Both the position numbers and the translations under genes were made by a program. Shown here one piece after another: positions 17,012-24,517 of a stretch of 54,947 nucleotides of DNA. This DNA comes from an uncultured Rhodospirillales bacterium (GTDB lineage: Bacteria; Pseudomonadota; Alphaproteobacteria; Reyranellales; Reyranellaceae). The DNA lies in contig CAMFJT010000007.1 of assembly GCA_945957125.1 (NCBI GenBank), forward strand, positions 1 to 54,947, in the 5' to 3' direction. The first letter of the stretch is position 1. Every line of letters starts with the position of its first letter. A model generated the notes under the pieces. The model was given only the letters and a program-made list of their open reading frames with translations. It was not told the origin of the DNA and ran no database searches.

Positions 17012-18205
17012 CTACGCGTTGTGCGCGCGGTTCAGCCGCTCGAAGCCCTCGGCGAGGTCGGTCTTGAGGTCCTCGACGTCTTCGAGCCCGATATGGACGC
17101 GCAGGATCTGCTTGTCCTTCGGCCACGGCACGGCGGTGCGATAGTTGTCGGGGTGCGCGGGGATCATCAGGCTCTCGTAGCCGCCCCACGAGGCGCCCAT
17201 GCCGAAGATGTCCATGCCGTCGAGCATCGCGGCCAGCGCATTCTTGCTGTAGCCGTCCTTCAGCGTGAACGAGAACAGGCCGGACGCGCCCTGGAACTGG
17301 CGCTTCCAGTTGTCGTGGCCGGGGCAGTCGGGCAGGGCGGGATGCAGCACCTTGTCGACCTCGGGGCGGGTCTTCAGCCAGTTCGCGATGTGGATGCCGC
17401 TCTTCTCGTGATGGCGCAGCCGCACGCCCATGGTGCGCAGGCCGCGCAGGGCCAGGTAGCAGTCGTCCGGCGCGGCATGGCAGCCGAAATTCTGGCAAGC
17501 GGTCTTGGCGATCTCGAACATCGCGCGGTCGCGGCAGGAAATGATGCCCATCATCGCGTCGGAATGGCCGACGATGTACTTGGTGCCGGCATGGATCGAC
17601 AGGTCGCAGCCATGGTCGAACGGCTTGAAGTAGAGCGGCGTCGCCCAGGTGTTGTCGATCAGCACCGCCGCGCCGTGCTTCTTGGCGACGGCGGCGATGG
17701 CGTCGACGTCCTGCACCTCGAAGGTCTGCGAGCCTGGCGCCTCGAGATAGACGACCTTGGTGTTGGGCCGCATCAGCGCTTCGATGCCCGCGCCGATCAT
17801 GGGATCGAAGAACGTCGTCTCGACGCCGAAGCCCTTGAGCGTGGTGTTCGAGAAGCGACGCGCCGGACCATAGGCGTTGTCGGTCACCAGCATGTGGTCG
17901 CCGGTCTTGAGGAAGCCGACGATCGCGCCAGTTACCGCGGCGAGGCCCGACTGCACGGCGATCGAGCGGTGTGCGCCCTCGATGGCGGCGACGGCGTCCT
18001 CGAGCGCCTTCTGCGTCGGCGTACCGTTGCGGCCGTAGCCGAAGCCCTCGAACGGCACGCGGTTCTCGAACTTCGCCATGGTCGGCGAGAGGATCGTCGA
18101 GGCGTGGTAGACGGGCGGATTGACGATGCCGAAATTGTTGTCGGGATCGCGACCGGCGACGGCCAGGATCGTATCGGGCTTGGTGTAGGTTTTCTTTGCG
18201 GTCAT
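17012..18205 (-). CDS. metC: Cystathionine beta-lyase / Cys-Met PLP enzyme
   Basis: 397 residues from the ATG at 18205 (a second ATG lies three codons earlier at 18214). Fold-type I PLP enzyme of the Cys/Met metabolism family; the lysine in H-A-G-T-K-Y (residue 209) carries the cofactor, and Y-G-R-N-G-T-P-T is the phosphate-binding region from the partner subunit. The family member is closest to alphaproteobacterial MetC, which splits cystathionine to homocysteine, pyruvate and ammonia, but cystathionine gamma-synthase or gamma-lyase cannot be fully excluded. Last gene of the sulfur operon; its 3' end abuts the hairpin shared with zur. Confidence 0.9.
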   Translation of the reverse strand: MTAKKTYTKPDTILAVAGRDPDNNFGIVNPPVYHASTILSPTMAKFENRVPFEGFGYGRNGTPTQKALEDAVAAIEGAHRSIAVQSGLAAVTGAIVGFLKTGDHMLVTDNAYGPARRFSNTTLKGFGVETTFFDPMIGAGIEALMRPNTKVVYLEAPGSQTFEVQDVDAIAAVAKKHGAAVLIDNTWATPLYFKPFDHGCDLSIHAGTKYIVGHSDAMMGIISCRDRAMFEIAKTACQNFGCHAAPDDCYLALRGLRTMGVRLRHHEKSGIHIANWLKTRPEVDKVLHPALPDCPGHDNWKRQFQGASGLFSFTLKDGYSKNALAAMLDGMDIFGMGASWGGYESLMIPAHPDNYRTAVPWPKDKQILRVHIGLEDVEDLKTDLAEGFERLNRAHNA

Positions 18206-18228
18206 GGTGCCCAACTATGGCATGCCGA

Positions 18229-18828
18229 TTACTTCGGCGGCCACCGATAGATGTCCGGCCAGAGCACGCGCGGATCCTGAAGCTCGCGAACCTCTCGGCG
18301 CACGATGCGGAACCCGGCCTTGCAGTAGGTCTCGAGCGCGCGCGGATGGTCGAGGGTGTTGGTGTTCAGCACCAGCCGCGCCGCGCCGCGCGCCAGGCCG
18401 CGTTCGATCGCCCGGTCGAGCAGCCACGGGCCGATCCGCCGGCCGATGAATTCCGGGGTGAGGCCGAAGAAGGCGATCTCCTCGCCGTCGAGCTCGAAAT
18501 AGCCGACCAGCGCGCCGTCGTGCCGCGCGACGTGCACCTCGTGGTCCGGCCGGTTGAGCAACGCGGTCAGTTCGTCGTGCCCGTACAGCCGGCGCTCGTA
18601 CCACAGCCACGGCCGCCCGACCCTGTCGTAGAGGCGGAGATAGAACGCCGCCGTAGGCTTCGGCGCGCGCACGATGTCGACATCGATCGCCGGCGGCGTG
18701 CCGCGCCGCGTCCAGTCGGCCGGCGTCAGCTCGAGATGGGTGATCGTGACCGCCAGCCCGCCGTCGCCGCGCGGCGGTGGCTGGTGGGCGACGAGGTCAG
18801 GGGCCGGTGACGATCGGGGTGTCGACAC
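18229..18828 (-). CDS. GNAT-family N-acetyltransferase
   Basis: 199 residues if translation starts at the GTG at 18828, which overlaps the sseA stop by 32 bases. A GNAT core runs from about residue 75 to 185, with beta strands E-V-H-V-A-R and G-A-L-V-G-Y-F-E-L and the acetyl-CoA loop G-R-R-I-G-P-W-L (a Q/R-x-x-G-x-G/A variant), then L-N-T-N-T-L-D-H-P-R-A-L, the GNAT C-terminal motif. Acceptor unknown; its place in a sulfur amino-acid operon suggests a small amino compound. Confidence 0.85.
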   Translation of the reverse strand: MSTPRSSPAPDLVAHQPPPRGDGGLAVTITHLELTPADWTRRGTPPAIDVDIVRAPKPTAAFYLRLYDRVGRPWLWYERRLYGHDELTALLNRPDHEVHVARHDGALVGYFELDGEEIAFFGLTPEFIGRRIGPWLLDRAIERGLARGAARLVLNTNTLDHPRALETYCKAGFRIVRREVRELQDPRVLWPDIYRWPPK

Positions 18829-19654
18829 GTCCGCCCCATTCGGTCCACGAGCCGTCGTAGATCGCCGCTTCCGGCGCGCCCGTCAGATAGAGCGCGAGGC
18901 CGATGACGCAGGCGGTGACGCCCGAGCCGCAGCTTGCGGTGACCTTCTTCGACGGGTCGATGCCCGAGGCCGCGATGCGCGCCCTGAGCTGGTCGGCCGG
19001 CAGCACGGTGCCCGTCTTCGGGTCGAGCAGCTCGTTGTAGGGCAGGTTGAAGGCGCCCGGCATGTGGCCGCCGCGCAGGCCTGCGCGCGGTTCCGGCGTC
19101 TCGCCGCGGAAGCGGCCCGCCGCGCGGGCATCGACGATCTGCTCGCGCTTGCTGCCGATCAGCTCCTTCACGTCGTCGATCGAGCGCACCAGCGTGTTGT
19201 CGAGGCGGGCCGTGAAGTGGCGTTCGCGCGGCGGCGTCGGATCGTCGGTGACGGGGCGGCCCTCGGCCATCCATTTCGGCAGGCCGCCGTCGAGGACCGA
19301 CACGTCCTTGTGGCCCATGGCACGGAACATCCACCAAACGCGGCAGGCGCCGGTCATCGGCGAGGTGTCGTAGACGACGATCTTGTTGCCGTCGCCCAGC
19401 CCCAGCTTGCGCACGCGCGCGGAGAACTTCTCGGCCGGCGGCAGCATGTGCGGCAGCGGGCTCGAGGTGTCGGCGATCTCGTCGATGTCGAAGAACACCG
19501 CACCGGGGATGTGCTGGCTGGCGAACTCCGCCTTCGGGTCGCGCTTCTGCGCCGGCAGGAAGAACGAGCCGTCGACGATGCGAACGTCCGGCGCATCGAG
19601 ATGATCCGCCAGCCACTCGGTGCTGACGAGGGCGTCGGGTCGGGCGTAGGTCAT
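18797..19654 (-). CDS. sseA: 3-mercaptopyruvate / thiosulfate sulfurtransferase
   Basis: 285 residues: two rhodanese domains, an inactive N-terminal one (about 5-130) and a catalytic C-terminal one (about 155-280). The active loop is C-G-S-G-V-T-A with C242 as the persulfide cysteine; C-G-S/T-G-V-T is the mercaptopyruvate-type signature, while thiosulfate rhodaneses usually have C-R-x-G-x-x. ATG at 19654 chosen since the upstream frame overlaps alaX. It sits 23 bases after alaX in the cysteine operon, where it would release sulfur from mercaptopyruvate made from cysteine. Confidence 0.94.
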   Translation of the reverse strand: MTYARPDALVSTEWLADHLDAPDVRIVDGSFFLPAQKRDPKAEFASQHIPGAVFFDIDEIADTSSPLPHMLPPAEKFSARVRKLGLGDGNKIVVYDTSPMTGACRVWWMFRAMGHKDVSVLDGGLPKWMAEGRPVTDDPTPPRERHFTARLDNTLVRSIDDVKELIGSKREQIVDARAAGRFRGETPEPRAGLRGGHMPGAFNLPYNELLDPKTGTVLPADQLRARIAASGIDPSKKVTASCGSGVTACVIGLALYLTGAPEAAIYDGSWTEWGGRVDTPIVTGP

Positions 19655-19677
19655 GACTTTCCTTTGCGAGGAGGTAT

Positions 19678-20379
19678 CTATGGCAGGGCGATGATGAACC
19701 GGCGGTTCATCTTGCCCTTGTTCTCGATCTTGGTGCACTCGACGCGGCCGATCTCGCCGGTGCGCGCGACGTGGGTGCCGCCGCAGGCTTGCAGGTCGAC
19801 GCCTTCAATCGACAGCAGCCGCACCCGTCCGGCACCCATCGGCGGCCGCACGCTCATGGTCTTCACCAGCTCGGGCCGGGCGGTCAGCTCCTCGTCGGTG
19901 ACCCATTGCGGCACGACCGGCCGGTCGACGGCGAGCAGCTTGTTGATTTCCTCGGTGACCCATTCCTTGGTCGGCACCTCGCCTTCGAGGTTGAAGTCGA
20001 GCCGGCTCTTGTCGGCATTGACCTGCCCGCCGGTGACGTTGCCCTTGATCACCGCCGACATGACGTGCAGCGCGGTGTGCATCCGCATGTGCTTGTAGCG
20101 CCGCTCCCAGTCGAGCACGGCATGGACCTTCGTGCCGACCGCGGGCCGCGGCGCATCGGGCGCCAGCACATGCAGCACGTCGTTGCCGTCGGCTTTCAGC
20201 GTGTCGACGATGCGGGCCTCGCCGCCGTCCCAGGCGAGCGTTCCGGTGTCGCCGGGCTGGCCGCCGCCGGTGGGGTAGAAGATCGACCGATCCAGCCGCA
20301 CACCGCGATCCTCGACTGCCGTGACCGTGGCATCGGCTTCCTTGAGATAGGAGTCCTGACGAAAGAGTTCTTCGACCAT
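19678..20379 (-). CDS. alaX: Alanyl-tRNA editing protein AlaX
   Basis: 233 residues, the AlaX-M/II type: a short glycine-rich barrel domain (about 1-95) before the editing domain. The zinc site is H101-x3-H105 and C199-x3-H203 (C-G-G-T-H), as in the editing domain of AlaRS. It hydrolyses Ser-tRNA(Ala) or Gly-tRNA(Ala) in trans. It lies 9 bases from the ribokinase stop and 23 from sseA, inside a cysteine operon. Confidence 0.94.
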   Translation of the reverse strand: MVEELFRQDSYLKEADATVTAVEDRGVRLDRSIFYPTGGGQPGDTGTLAWDGGEARIVDTLKADGNDVLHVLAPDAPRPAVGTKVHAVLDWERRYKHMRMHTALHVMSAVIKGNVTGGQVNADKSRLDFNLEGEVPTKEWVTEEINKLLAVDRPVVPQWVTDEELTARPELVKTMSVRPPMGAGRVRLLSIEGVDLQACGGTHVARTGEIGRVECTKIENKGKMNRRFIIALP

Positions 20380-20388
20380 GGGCAGGGT

Positions 20389-21303
20389 TTAGGCCCTGGC
20401 CAGCCGGGCCGCAACTTCCCTGGCCGTCGGCATCGAGGGCGCCGCGCCGAGCTTTTCGACGGCGCAGGCCGAGGCGGCGCTGGCATAGCGGGCGGCCTCG
20501 ACCGGTGTGGCCCCGGCCGCCAGCCGCGCGGCCAGCGCGCCGACGAAGCAGTCGCCGGCGCCGGTCGTATCGACGACCTTGGCCGGAAGGGCAGGGATGT
20601 TGGTCTGGCCGTCGGCCGTCACCACCACCGCGCCGCGTTCGCCCAGCGTGGCGATCACCGCCCGCGCGCCGCGCTGCCGCAGCTTCTCGCATGCCTCGCC
20701 GACGATGCGCCGGCTGCTCGCGGCGCGCACCGGGGCGCCGGTCGCCTGCGCCAGCTCGATCTCGTTCAGCACCGCGACATCGACGCATTTCAGCAGCCGG
20801 GCGGGGTGCGGCGCGAACGGCGCGAGGTTGAGCACCGTGCGTGCGCCGGCATGACGCGCCTGCATCAGCAGGGCCTGCGTCGTCTCCAGCGGTGTCTCGA
20901 ACTGCGCCACCCAGACCTCGTCGGCGCGGGGCCGGGCGCGCACCATCGCGCTGGTGAACTGGAGGTTGGCGCCGGAGGCGACCGTGATGGCGTTGTCGCC
21001 GCCGGCGACCTGGATCAGCGCCAGGCCGGTCGCCTGGCCCTTGAGCGCGCGCACGCCCGAGCTGTCGACATCGTTGTCGGCCAGGAAGCCGCGCAGCGTG
21101 TTGCCGAACGCGTCATGCCCGATCGCGCCCGCCATCGCGGTGGCCGCACCAAGCCGCGCCGCCGCCACGGCCTGGTTGAGGCCCTTGCCGCCGGGCAGGA
21201 AGGACACCTTGGCGCCGAGCAGCGTCTCGCCGGCGTGCGGTCGCCGCGTGCTCTCGACGACCACGTCCATGTTGAGGCTGCCGCAAACGACGACTCTGCT
21301 CAT
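20389..21303 (-). CDS. rbsK: Ribokinase (PfkB family)
   Basis: 304 residues. PfkB-family sugar kinase: N-terminal G-S-L-N-M-D, then P-G-G-K-G-L-N-Q-A-V-A-A-A-R-L-G (signature 1, about residues 37-52), and D-T-T-G-A-G-D-C-F-V-G-A-L near residue 245, where the aspartate in G-A-G-D is the catalytic base. The G-G-K-G-x-N-Q-A pattern is typical of ribokinases. No ribose transporter is nearby; the start is 10 bases from the cysK-like stop, so it is expressed with sulfur genes. True substrate could be another sugar or nucleoside. Confidence 0.9.
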   Translation of the reverse strand: MSRVVVCGSLNMDVVVESTRRPHAGETLLGAKVSFLPGGKGLNQAVAAARLGAATAMAGAIGHDAFGNTLRGFLADNDVDSSGVRALKGQATGLALIQVAGGDNAITVASGANLQFTSAMVRARPRADEVWVAQFETPLETTQALLMQARHAGARTVLNLAPFAPHPARLLKCVDVAVLNEIELAQATGAPVRAASSRRIVGEACEKLRQRGARAVIATLGERGAVVVTADGQTNIPALPAKVVDTTGAGDCFVGALAARLAAGATPVEAARYASAASACAVEKLGAAPSMPTAREVAARLARA

Positions 21304-21313
21304 CGCGGCCGGC

Positions 21314-22315
21314 TCATGCCATCCAACGCGGCAGCGGCAGGTTCTTCTCGCGAAGGAAAGCCGGGTTGAACAGCTTGGACTGATAGCGCGCACCGCCATC
21401 GGCCAGGATGGTGACGACGATATTGCCCGGGCCGAGCTCGCGGGCGAGCCGCATGGCGCCCACGACGTTGATCGCCGTCGAGCCGCCCAGCACCAGGCCC
21501 TCGTGCTCGATGAGGTCGAACAGGACGGGCAGGGCTTCCTCGTCGGTGATCCGAAAGGACGTATCGATCGGCACGCCTTCGAGGTTCTTCGTGATTCGCC
21601 CCTGACCGATGCCTTCGGTGACGGAGTTGCCCTCGGCTTTCAGCGCGCCGTTGACGTACCAGCCGTAAAGCGCCGATCCCATCGGGTCGCTGAGCGCGAT
21701 CCGGATGCCGGGATTACGTTCCTTCAGGGCGAGCGCCACGCCGCCCAGCGTGCCGCCGCTGCCGACCGAGCAGGTGAAGCCGGCGACTCTTCCACCGGTC
21801 TGCTCCCAGATCTCGGGGCCGGTGGTGCGGTAGTGGCCGTCGCGGTTGGCCGTGTTGTCGAACTGGTTGGCCCAGATCGCCCCGTTCGGTTCCTTCGCGG
21901 CGATCTCCCGGGCCAGCACCTCCGAGTAGCGCACGTAGTTGCCGGGGTTGGAGTAGGGCAGGGCGGGGACCAGCCGCAGGTCGGCGCCGCACAGCCGCAG
22001 CATGTCCTTCTTTTCCTGGCTCTGCGTCTCGGGCATCACGATGACCGAGCGGTAGCCGCGCGCATTGGCGACCAGGGCGATGCCGATGCCGGTATTGCCC
22101 GCCGTACCCTCGACGATGACGCCGCCCGGCTTCAGCCGGCCGTTCCTTTCGGCGTCCTCGATGATTGCCAGTGCCGCGCGATCCTTCACCGAGCCGCCGG
22201 GATTGAGGAACTCCGCCTTGCCGTAGATCTCGCAGCCGGTGGCGGCCGACGCCGCCTTCAGCTTGATCAGCGGCGTGTTGCCGATGCTGTCGATGAAACC
22301 CGACCGGACGTTCAT
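21314..22315 (-). CDS. cysK: Cysteine synthase-family PLP enzyme
   Basis: 333 residues, fold-type II PLP enzyme. K44 in N-P-G-G-S-V-K-D-R is the cofactor lysine, the T-A-G-N-T-G motif binds the substrate carboxylate, and G-S-G-G-T-L-G-G binds the phosphate. It makes cysteine from O-acetylserine and sulfide. The N-terminal I-G-N-T-P-L-I-K-L is the cysteine synthase mark, but the C-terminal half has inserts seen in cysteine synthase A-like proteins of unconfirmed substrate, so cystathionine beta-synthase-like activity is an alternative. First gene of the tightly packed operon running to metC. Confidence 0.88.
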   Translation of the reverse strand: MNVRSGFIDSIGNTPLIKLKAASAATGCEIYGKAEFLNPGGSVKDRAALAIIEDAERNGRLKPGGVIVEGTAGNTGIGIALVANARGYRSVIVMPETQSQEKKDMLRLCGADLRLVPALPYSNPGNYVRYSEVLAREIAAKEPNGAIWANQFDNTANRDGHYRTTGPEIWEQTGGRVAGFTCSVGSGGTLGGVALALKERNPGIRIALSDPMGSALYGWYVNGALKAEGNSVTEGIGQGRITKNLEGVPIDTSFRITDEEALPVLFDLIEHEGLVLGGSTAINVVGAMRLARELGPGNIVVTILADGGARYQSKLFNPAFLREKNLPLPRWMA

Positions 22316-22396
22316 GACGTTCTCACTCTTTCGACCCCGCGCTTCGCTCCCGGCCGGACGGTAGCGTCCTTTTTGAATGGCGCAAAGCGTGCCGGC

Positions 22397-22996
22397 TCAG
22401 CGCCAGCGATCGCGCACCGCGTCGCGATGCAACGCAAGCCACTGTAGGGCAATCACGGCGACGGCATTGTCGATCTCGCTGCGATCGAGCATCGCGCGGG
22501 CTTCGGCGAATGGCACGGCCTTGACCAGGATATCTTCGTTCTCGTCGGCGAGGCCGAACACGCCGCCGGCGTTCGAGGTATCGACGCGGCCGAGGAAGAT
22601 CCGGCAGGTCTCCGAGCAGGCGCCCGGCGTGAGGATGACATCCTGGATCGCCTGCAGCGCGTCGACCGCCAGGCCGGCTTCCTCGACGACCTCGCGGCGG
22701 ACCGTGCTCTCCGCCGTCTCGCCCTCTTCGATGATCCCGGCGACGGCCTCCCAGAGCCAGGGATGGCGGCCGGCGACATAGGCGCCGGCCCGGAACTGAC
22801 GGATCAGGACGACCTCGTCGCGCCGCGGATCGTAGGGCAGGAGGGCCGCGGCCTGCCCCCGCTCGAAGACCTCGCGCCGGATGACGCCGCTCATGCCGCC
22901 GCCGTACAGCGTGTGCCGGAAGCAATAGCGGCCGACCCGGAAATGTCCCTGGAACGCAACCTCGTGGCGGACGATCTCCGCTGTTTCCGTCGTCAT
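22397..22996 (-). CDS. nudF: NUDIX hydrolase, ADP-ribose pyrophosphatase type
   Basis: 199 residues from the ATG at 22996; earlier in-frame codons lack coding character. The NUDIX box is complete (G-x5-E-x7-R-E-V-V-E-E-A-G-L, about residues 74-96 of the chosen product). The upstream Q-F-R-A-G-A and the downstream P-G-A-C-S-E motif followed by D-E-N-E-D-I are typical of ADP-ribose pyrophosphatases (NudF/TrgB). It cleaves ADP-ribose to AMP and ribose 5-phosphate. It is 81 bases ahead of the cysK-like gene on the same strand, so possible co-transcription. Confidence 0.88.
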   Translation of the reverse strand: MTTETAEIVRHEVAFQGHFRVGRYCFRHTLYGGGMSGVIRREVFERGQAAALLPYDPRRDEVVLIRQFRAGAYVAGRHPWLWEAVAGIIEEGETAESTVRREVVEEAGLAVDALQAIQDVILTPGACSETCRIFLGRVDTSNAGGVFGLADENEDILVKAVPFAEARAMLDRSEIDNAVAVIALQWLALHRDAVRDRWR

Positions 22997-23191
22997 CGAT
23001 GCGCTCCTTCGCAAGCCTTCCCGGCGCTGCCATATCGCTTCGGGGGCGCCGTAGCCATTTCCCAGGGCGGACAAGAGATGATTCCCTGGGGGAACTCCTG
23101 ACATTGAGCGCCGCAAAGCCTGGAAATGCTGACGTTCTCGTCGAAGAGGGTGCGAACCAATACCTGTCCGGTTTTCTCGCTGGAAGTCCCG

Positions 23192-23274
23192 GCTGGGAGC
23201 GCGGCTCTCCAGAGCCGCTCTTTACTCTTGCTTACCAGATCCCATGAGCGGCTCTGGAGAGCCGCGCTCCCAGC
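23192..23274. repeat. Dispersed CTCCAG-core inverted repeat, copy 2 (perfect)
   Basis: Two perfectly complementary 29-base arms (23192-23220 and 23246-23274) with a 25-base AT-richer spacer. Each arm starts GCTGGGAGCGCGG and itself folds (GCGGCTC, TCCA loop, GAGCCGC), so either a long cruciform or two small hairpins can form. It is a cleaner copy of the element at 15364-15441. Confidence 0.92.
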
Positions 23275-23369
23275 AACGGAACCTGCGGGCGCGACGCCTG
23301 CGGTCCGGCGAGAGAAGTCTTCGGGAGGCTCGTCGCCACAGAAAGGATGTTGCTTGCCGGCCAACGCAG

Positions 23370-23401
23370 CTACGGCGCGTTCCGGGAAGAACGCGCCGTA
23401 G
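23370..23401 (-). terminator. Hairpin after tRNA-Asn
   Basis: Perfect 13-base arms CTACGGCGCGTTC (23370-23382) and its complement (23389-23401) with a six-base loop, starting eight bases past the tRNA-Asn CCA on the minus strand. No clear T run follows, so termination is inferred from position and stem strength. Confidence 0.6.
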
Positions 23402-23408
23402 GCGATGA

Positions 23409-23483
23409 TGGCTCCGGAGGCAGGGTTCGAACCTGCGGCCAGGCGATTAACAGTCGCCTGCTCTACCACTGAGCTACTCCGGA
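23409..23483 (-). tRNA. tRNA-Asn (anticodon GTT)
   Basis: 75 bases including an encoded CCA (23409-23411 on the minus strand). The acceptor pairs TCCGGAG with CTCCGGA, the anticodon stem GGCGA/TCGCC encloses CTGTTAA, and the T arm GCAGG-TTCGAAC-CCTGC is canonical. The GTT anticodon reads AAC/AAT. Confidence 0.95.
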
Positions 23484-23539
23484 AAACTCGGTCGCGGCCG
23501 GTGGTTTCAGCCTGCGAGGGGGAGCTTTTGGCAGAACGT

Positions 23540-23556
23540 CCCTTGCGAGGCAAGGG
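23540..23556. other. Hairpin between the two tRNA genes
   Basis: CCCTTGC and GCAAGGG (7-base perfect arms, GAG loop) lie midway between tRNA-Cys and tRNA-Asn on a probable shared transcript. It may be an RNA-processing site or a partial terminator. Confidence 0.45.
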
Positions 23557-23577
23557 CGTAAATCGATCGCCGTCGCG

Positions 23578-23651
23578 TGGAGGCCTGGGCCGGAATCGAA
23601 CCGGCATTGACGGATTTGCAGTCCGCTACATAGCCACTCTGCCACCAGGCC
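23578..23651 (-). tRNA. tRNA-Cys (anticodon GCA)
   Basis: 74 bases with encoded CCA (23578-23580 on the minus strand) and discriminator T, the usual identity base of tRNA-Cys. Acceptor GGCCTGG pairs with CCAGGCC; the anticodon stem GCGGA/TCCGT (one wobble pair) encloses CTGCAAA, and the T arm contains GTTCGATTC. A good promoter lies 18 bases upstream, so both tRNAs are probably transcribed together. Confidence 0.95.
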
Positions 23652-23669
23652 GGCGCGAGGAACGGCGGT

Positions 23670-23699
23670 GCTATACCCACGGCATGGCGGAGCGGTCAA
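23670..23699 (-). promoter_or_regulatory. Sigma-70 promoter for tRNA-Cys/tRNA-Asn
   Basis: On the minus strand TTGACC (23694-23699) and TATAGC (23670-23675) are separated by 18 bases and end 18 bases before the tRNA-Cys 5' end, a fitting distance for a stable-RNA promoter. Confidence 0.7.
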
Positions 23700-23722
23700 G
23701 CCGGCCCGCGACGCGGAGCCCT

Positions 23723-23752
23723 TTGACGCTCTTGTAGGTGCCCGCTTATATA
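23723..23752 (+). promoter_or_regulatory. Sigma-70 promoter for the pcm-tolC-popZ block
   Basis: TTGACG (23723-23728) and TATATA (23747-23752) with an 18-base spacer lie 25 bases before the methyltransferase ATG. Confidence 0.65.
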
Positions 23753-23777
23753 CACCTATCCATTGGGGTCAGGATCG

Positions 23778-24437
23778 ATGACGGATTTCGTGCTCGCGCG
23801 TCGCAACATGGTCGACGGTCAGCTTCGGCCCAACCGCGTCACCAACGCGCAGCTCCTGGCAGCCATCGGCAGCCTGCCGCGGGAACGTTTCCTCCCGGCC
23901 GGGCTCCAGTCGGTCGCTTACGCCGACGACGACGTGCCGCTAGGCGGCGGCCGCTTCCTCATGGAGCCGATGGTGCTGGCGCGGCTCATCCAGACGCTTC
24001 AGCCTCTGCCCGACGACAAGGCGCTGGTCGTGGCCTCGGGCGTCGGCTACGGGGCGGCCCTCCTGGCCGGGCTGGTGAAGTCGGTGGTGGCGGTCGAGGC
24101 CGATGCCGGCCTGGCCGGTTCGGCCGAGCAGTCATTCCAGGCTCTAGGGATCGGCAATGTGCGGCAGGTCTCCGGCCGGATGGAAGAAGGGTGCGCGGCA
24201 GAGGCACCCTATGACGTGATCCTGATCGAAGGTGCGGTGCAGGAAGTGCCGCCGGCGATCCTCGGCCAGCTCGCCGAGGGCGGCCGGCTGGGAACGGTCA
24301 TCGCCGCGCCCACCGGCATGCTGGGCGTCGCCCATCTCATGGTGAAGGAAGGCGGCGTGGCATCGGGCCGCCCCCTGTTCGATGCCGGGACGCCGCCTTT
24401 GCCGGGTTTCGTCGCGCCGCCGCGGTTCACCTTCTAG
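23778..24437 (+). CDS. Protein-L-isoaspartate O-methyltransferase family protein
   Basis: 219 residues from the ATG at 23778; a TTG 15 bases upstream is less likely because CAGGA precedes the ATG. The N-terminal A-R-R-N-M-V-D-G-Q-L-R-P and F-L-P-x-G-L-Q-S-V-A-Y-A-D motifs are those of the alphaproteobacterial Pcm-like group that sits before tolC. The SAM-binding strand is V-V-A-S-G-V-G-Y-G-A-A-L, where the usual D/E-x-G-x-G-x-G is A-S-G-V-G-Y-G. Pcm repairs isoaspartyl damage, but this branch is divergent and its substrate is untested. Confidence 0.85.
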   Translation: MTDFVLARRNMVDGQLRPNRVTNAQLLAAIGSLPRERFLPAGLQSVAYADDDVPLGGGRFLMEPMVLARLIQTLQPLPDDKALVVASGVGYGAALLAGLVKSVVAVEADAGLAGSAEQSFQALGIGNVRQVSGRMEEGCAAEAPYDVILIEGAVQEVPPAILGQLAEGGRLGTVIAAPTGMLGVAHLMVKEGGVASGRPLFDAGTPPLPGFVAPPRFTF

Positions 24438-24517
24438 ATGATCCGTGCCCGGTCAGTTGTAGGGACTACCCATTGCCGTTCCGCCAGTGATAGGGTCACG
24501 CCCATGAAGGTGGTTCC

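Larger units (their letters stand above)
22997..23408. other. Intergenic stretch with palindromes
   Basis: 412 bases between the NUDIX start and the tRNA-Asn 3' end. It contains the perfect 29-base inverted repeat of the dispersed family (23192-23274) and a 13-base perfect hairpin just after the tRNA gene (23370-23401). I see no convincing protein-coding frame in it. Confidence 0.6.

Noticed and set aside
17021..18250. A 409-codon frame opposite the metC-like gene
   Set aside because: Antisense to a gene with a complete PLP site; no domain.
23409..23651. tRNA pair as a mobile element insertion site
   Set aside because: Neither tRNA 3' end is duplicated nearby and the flanking genes are ordinary housekeeping genes.
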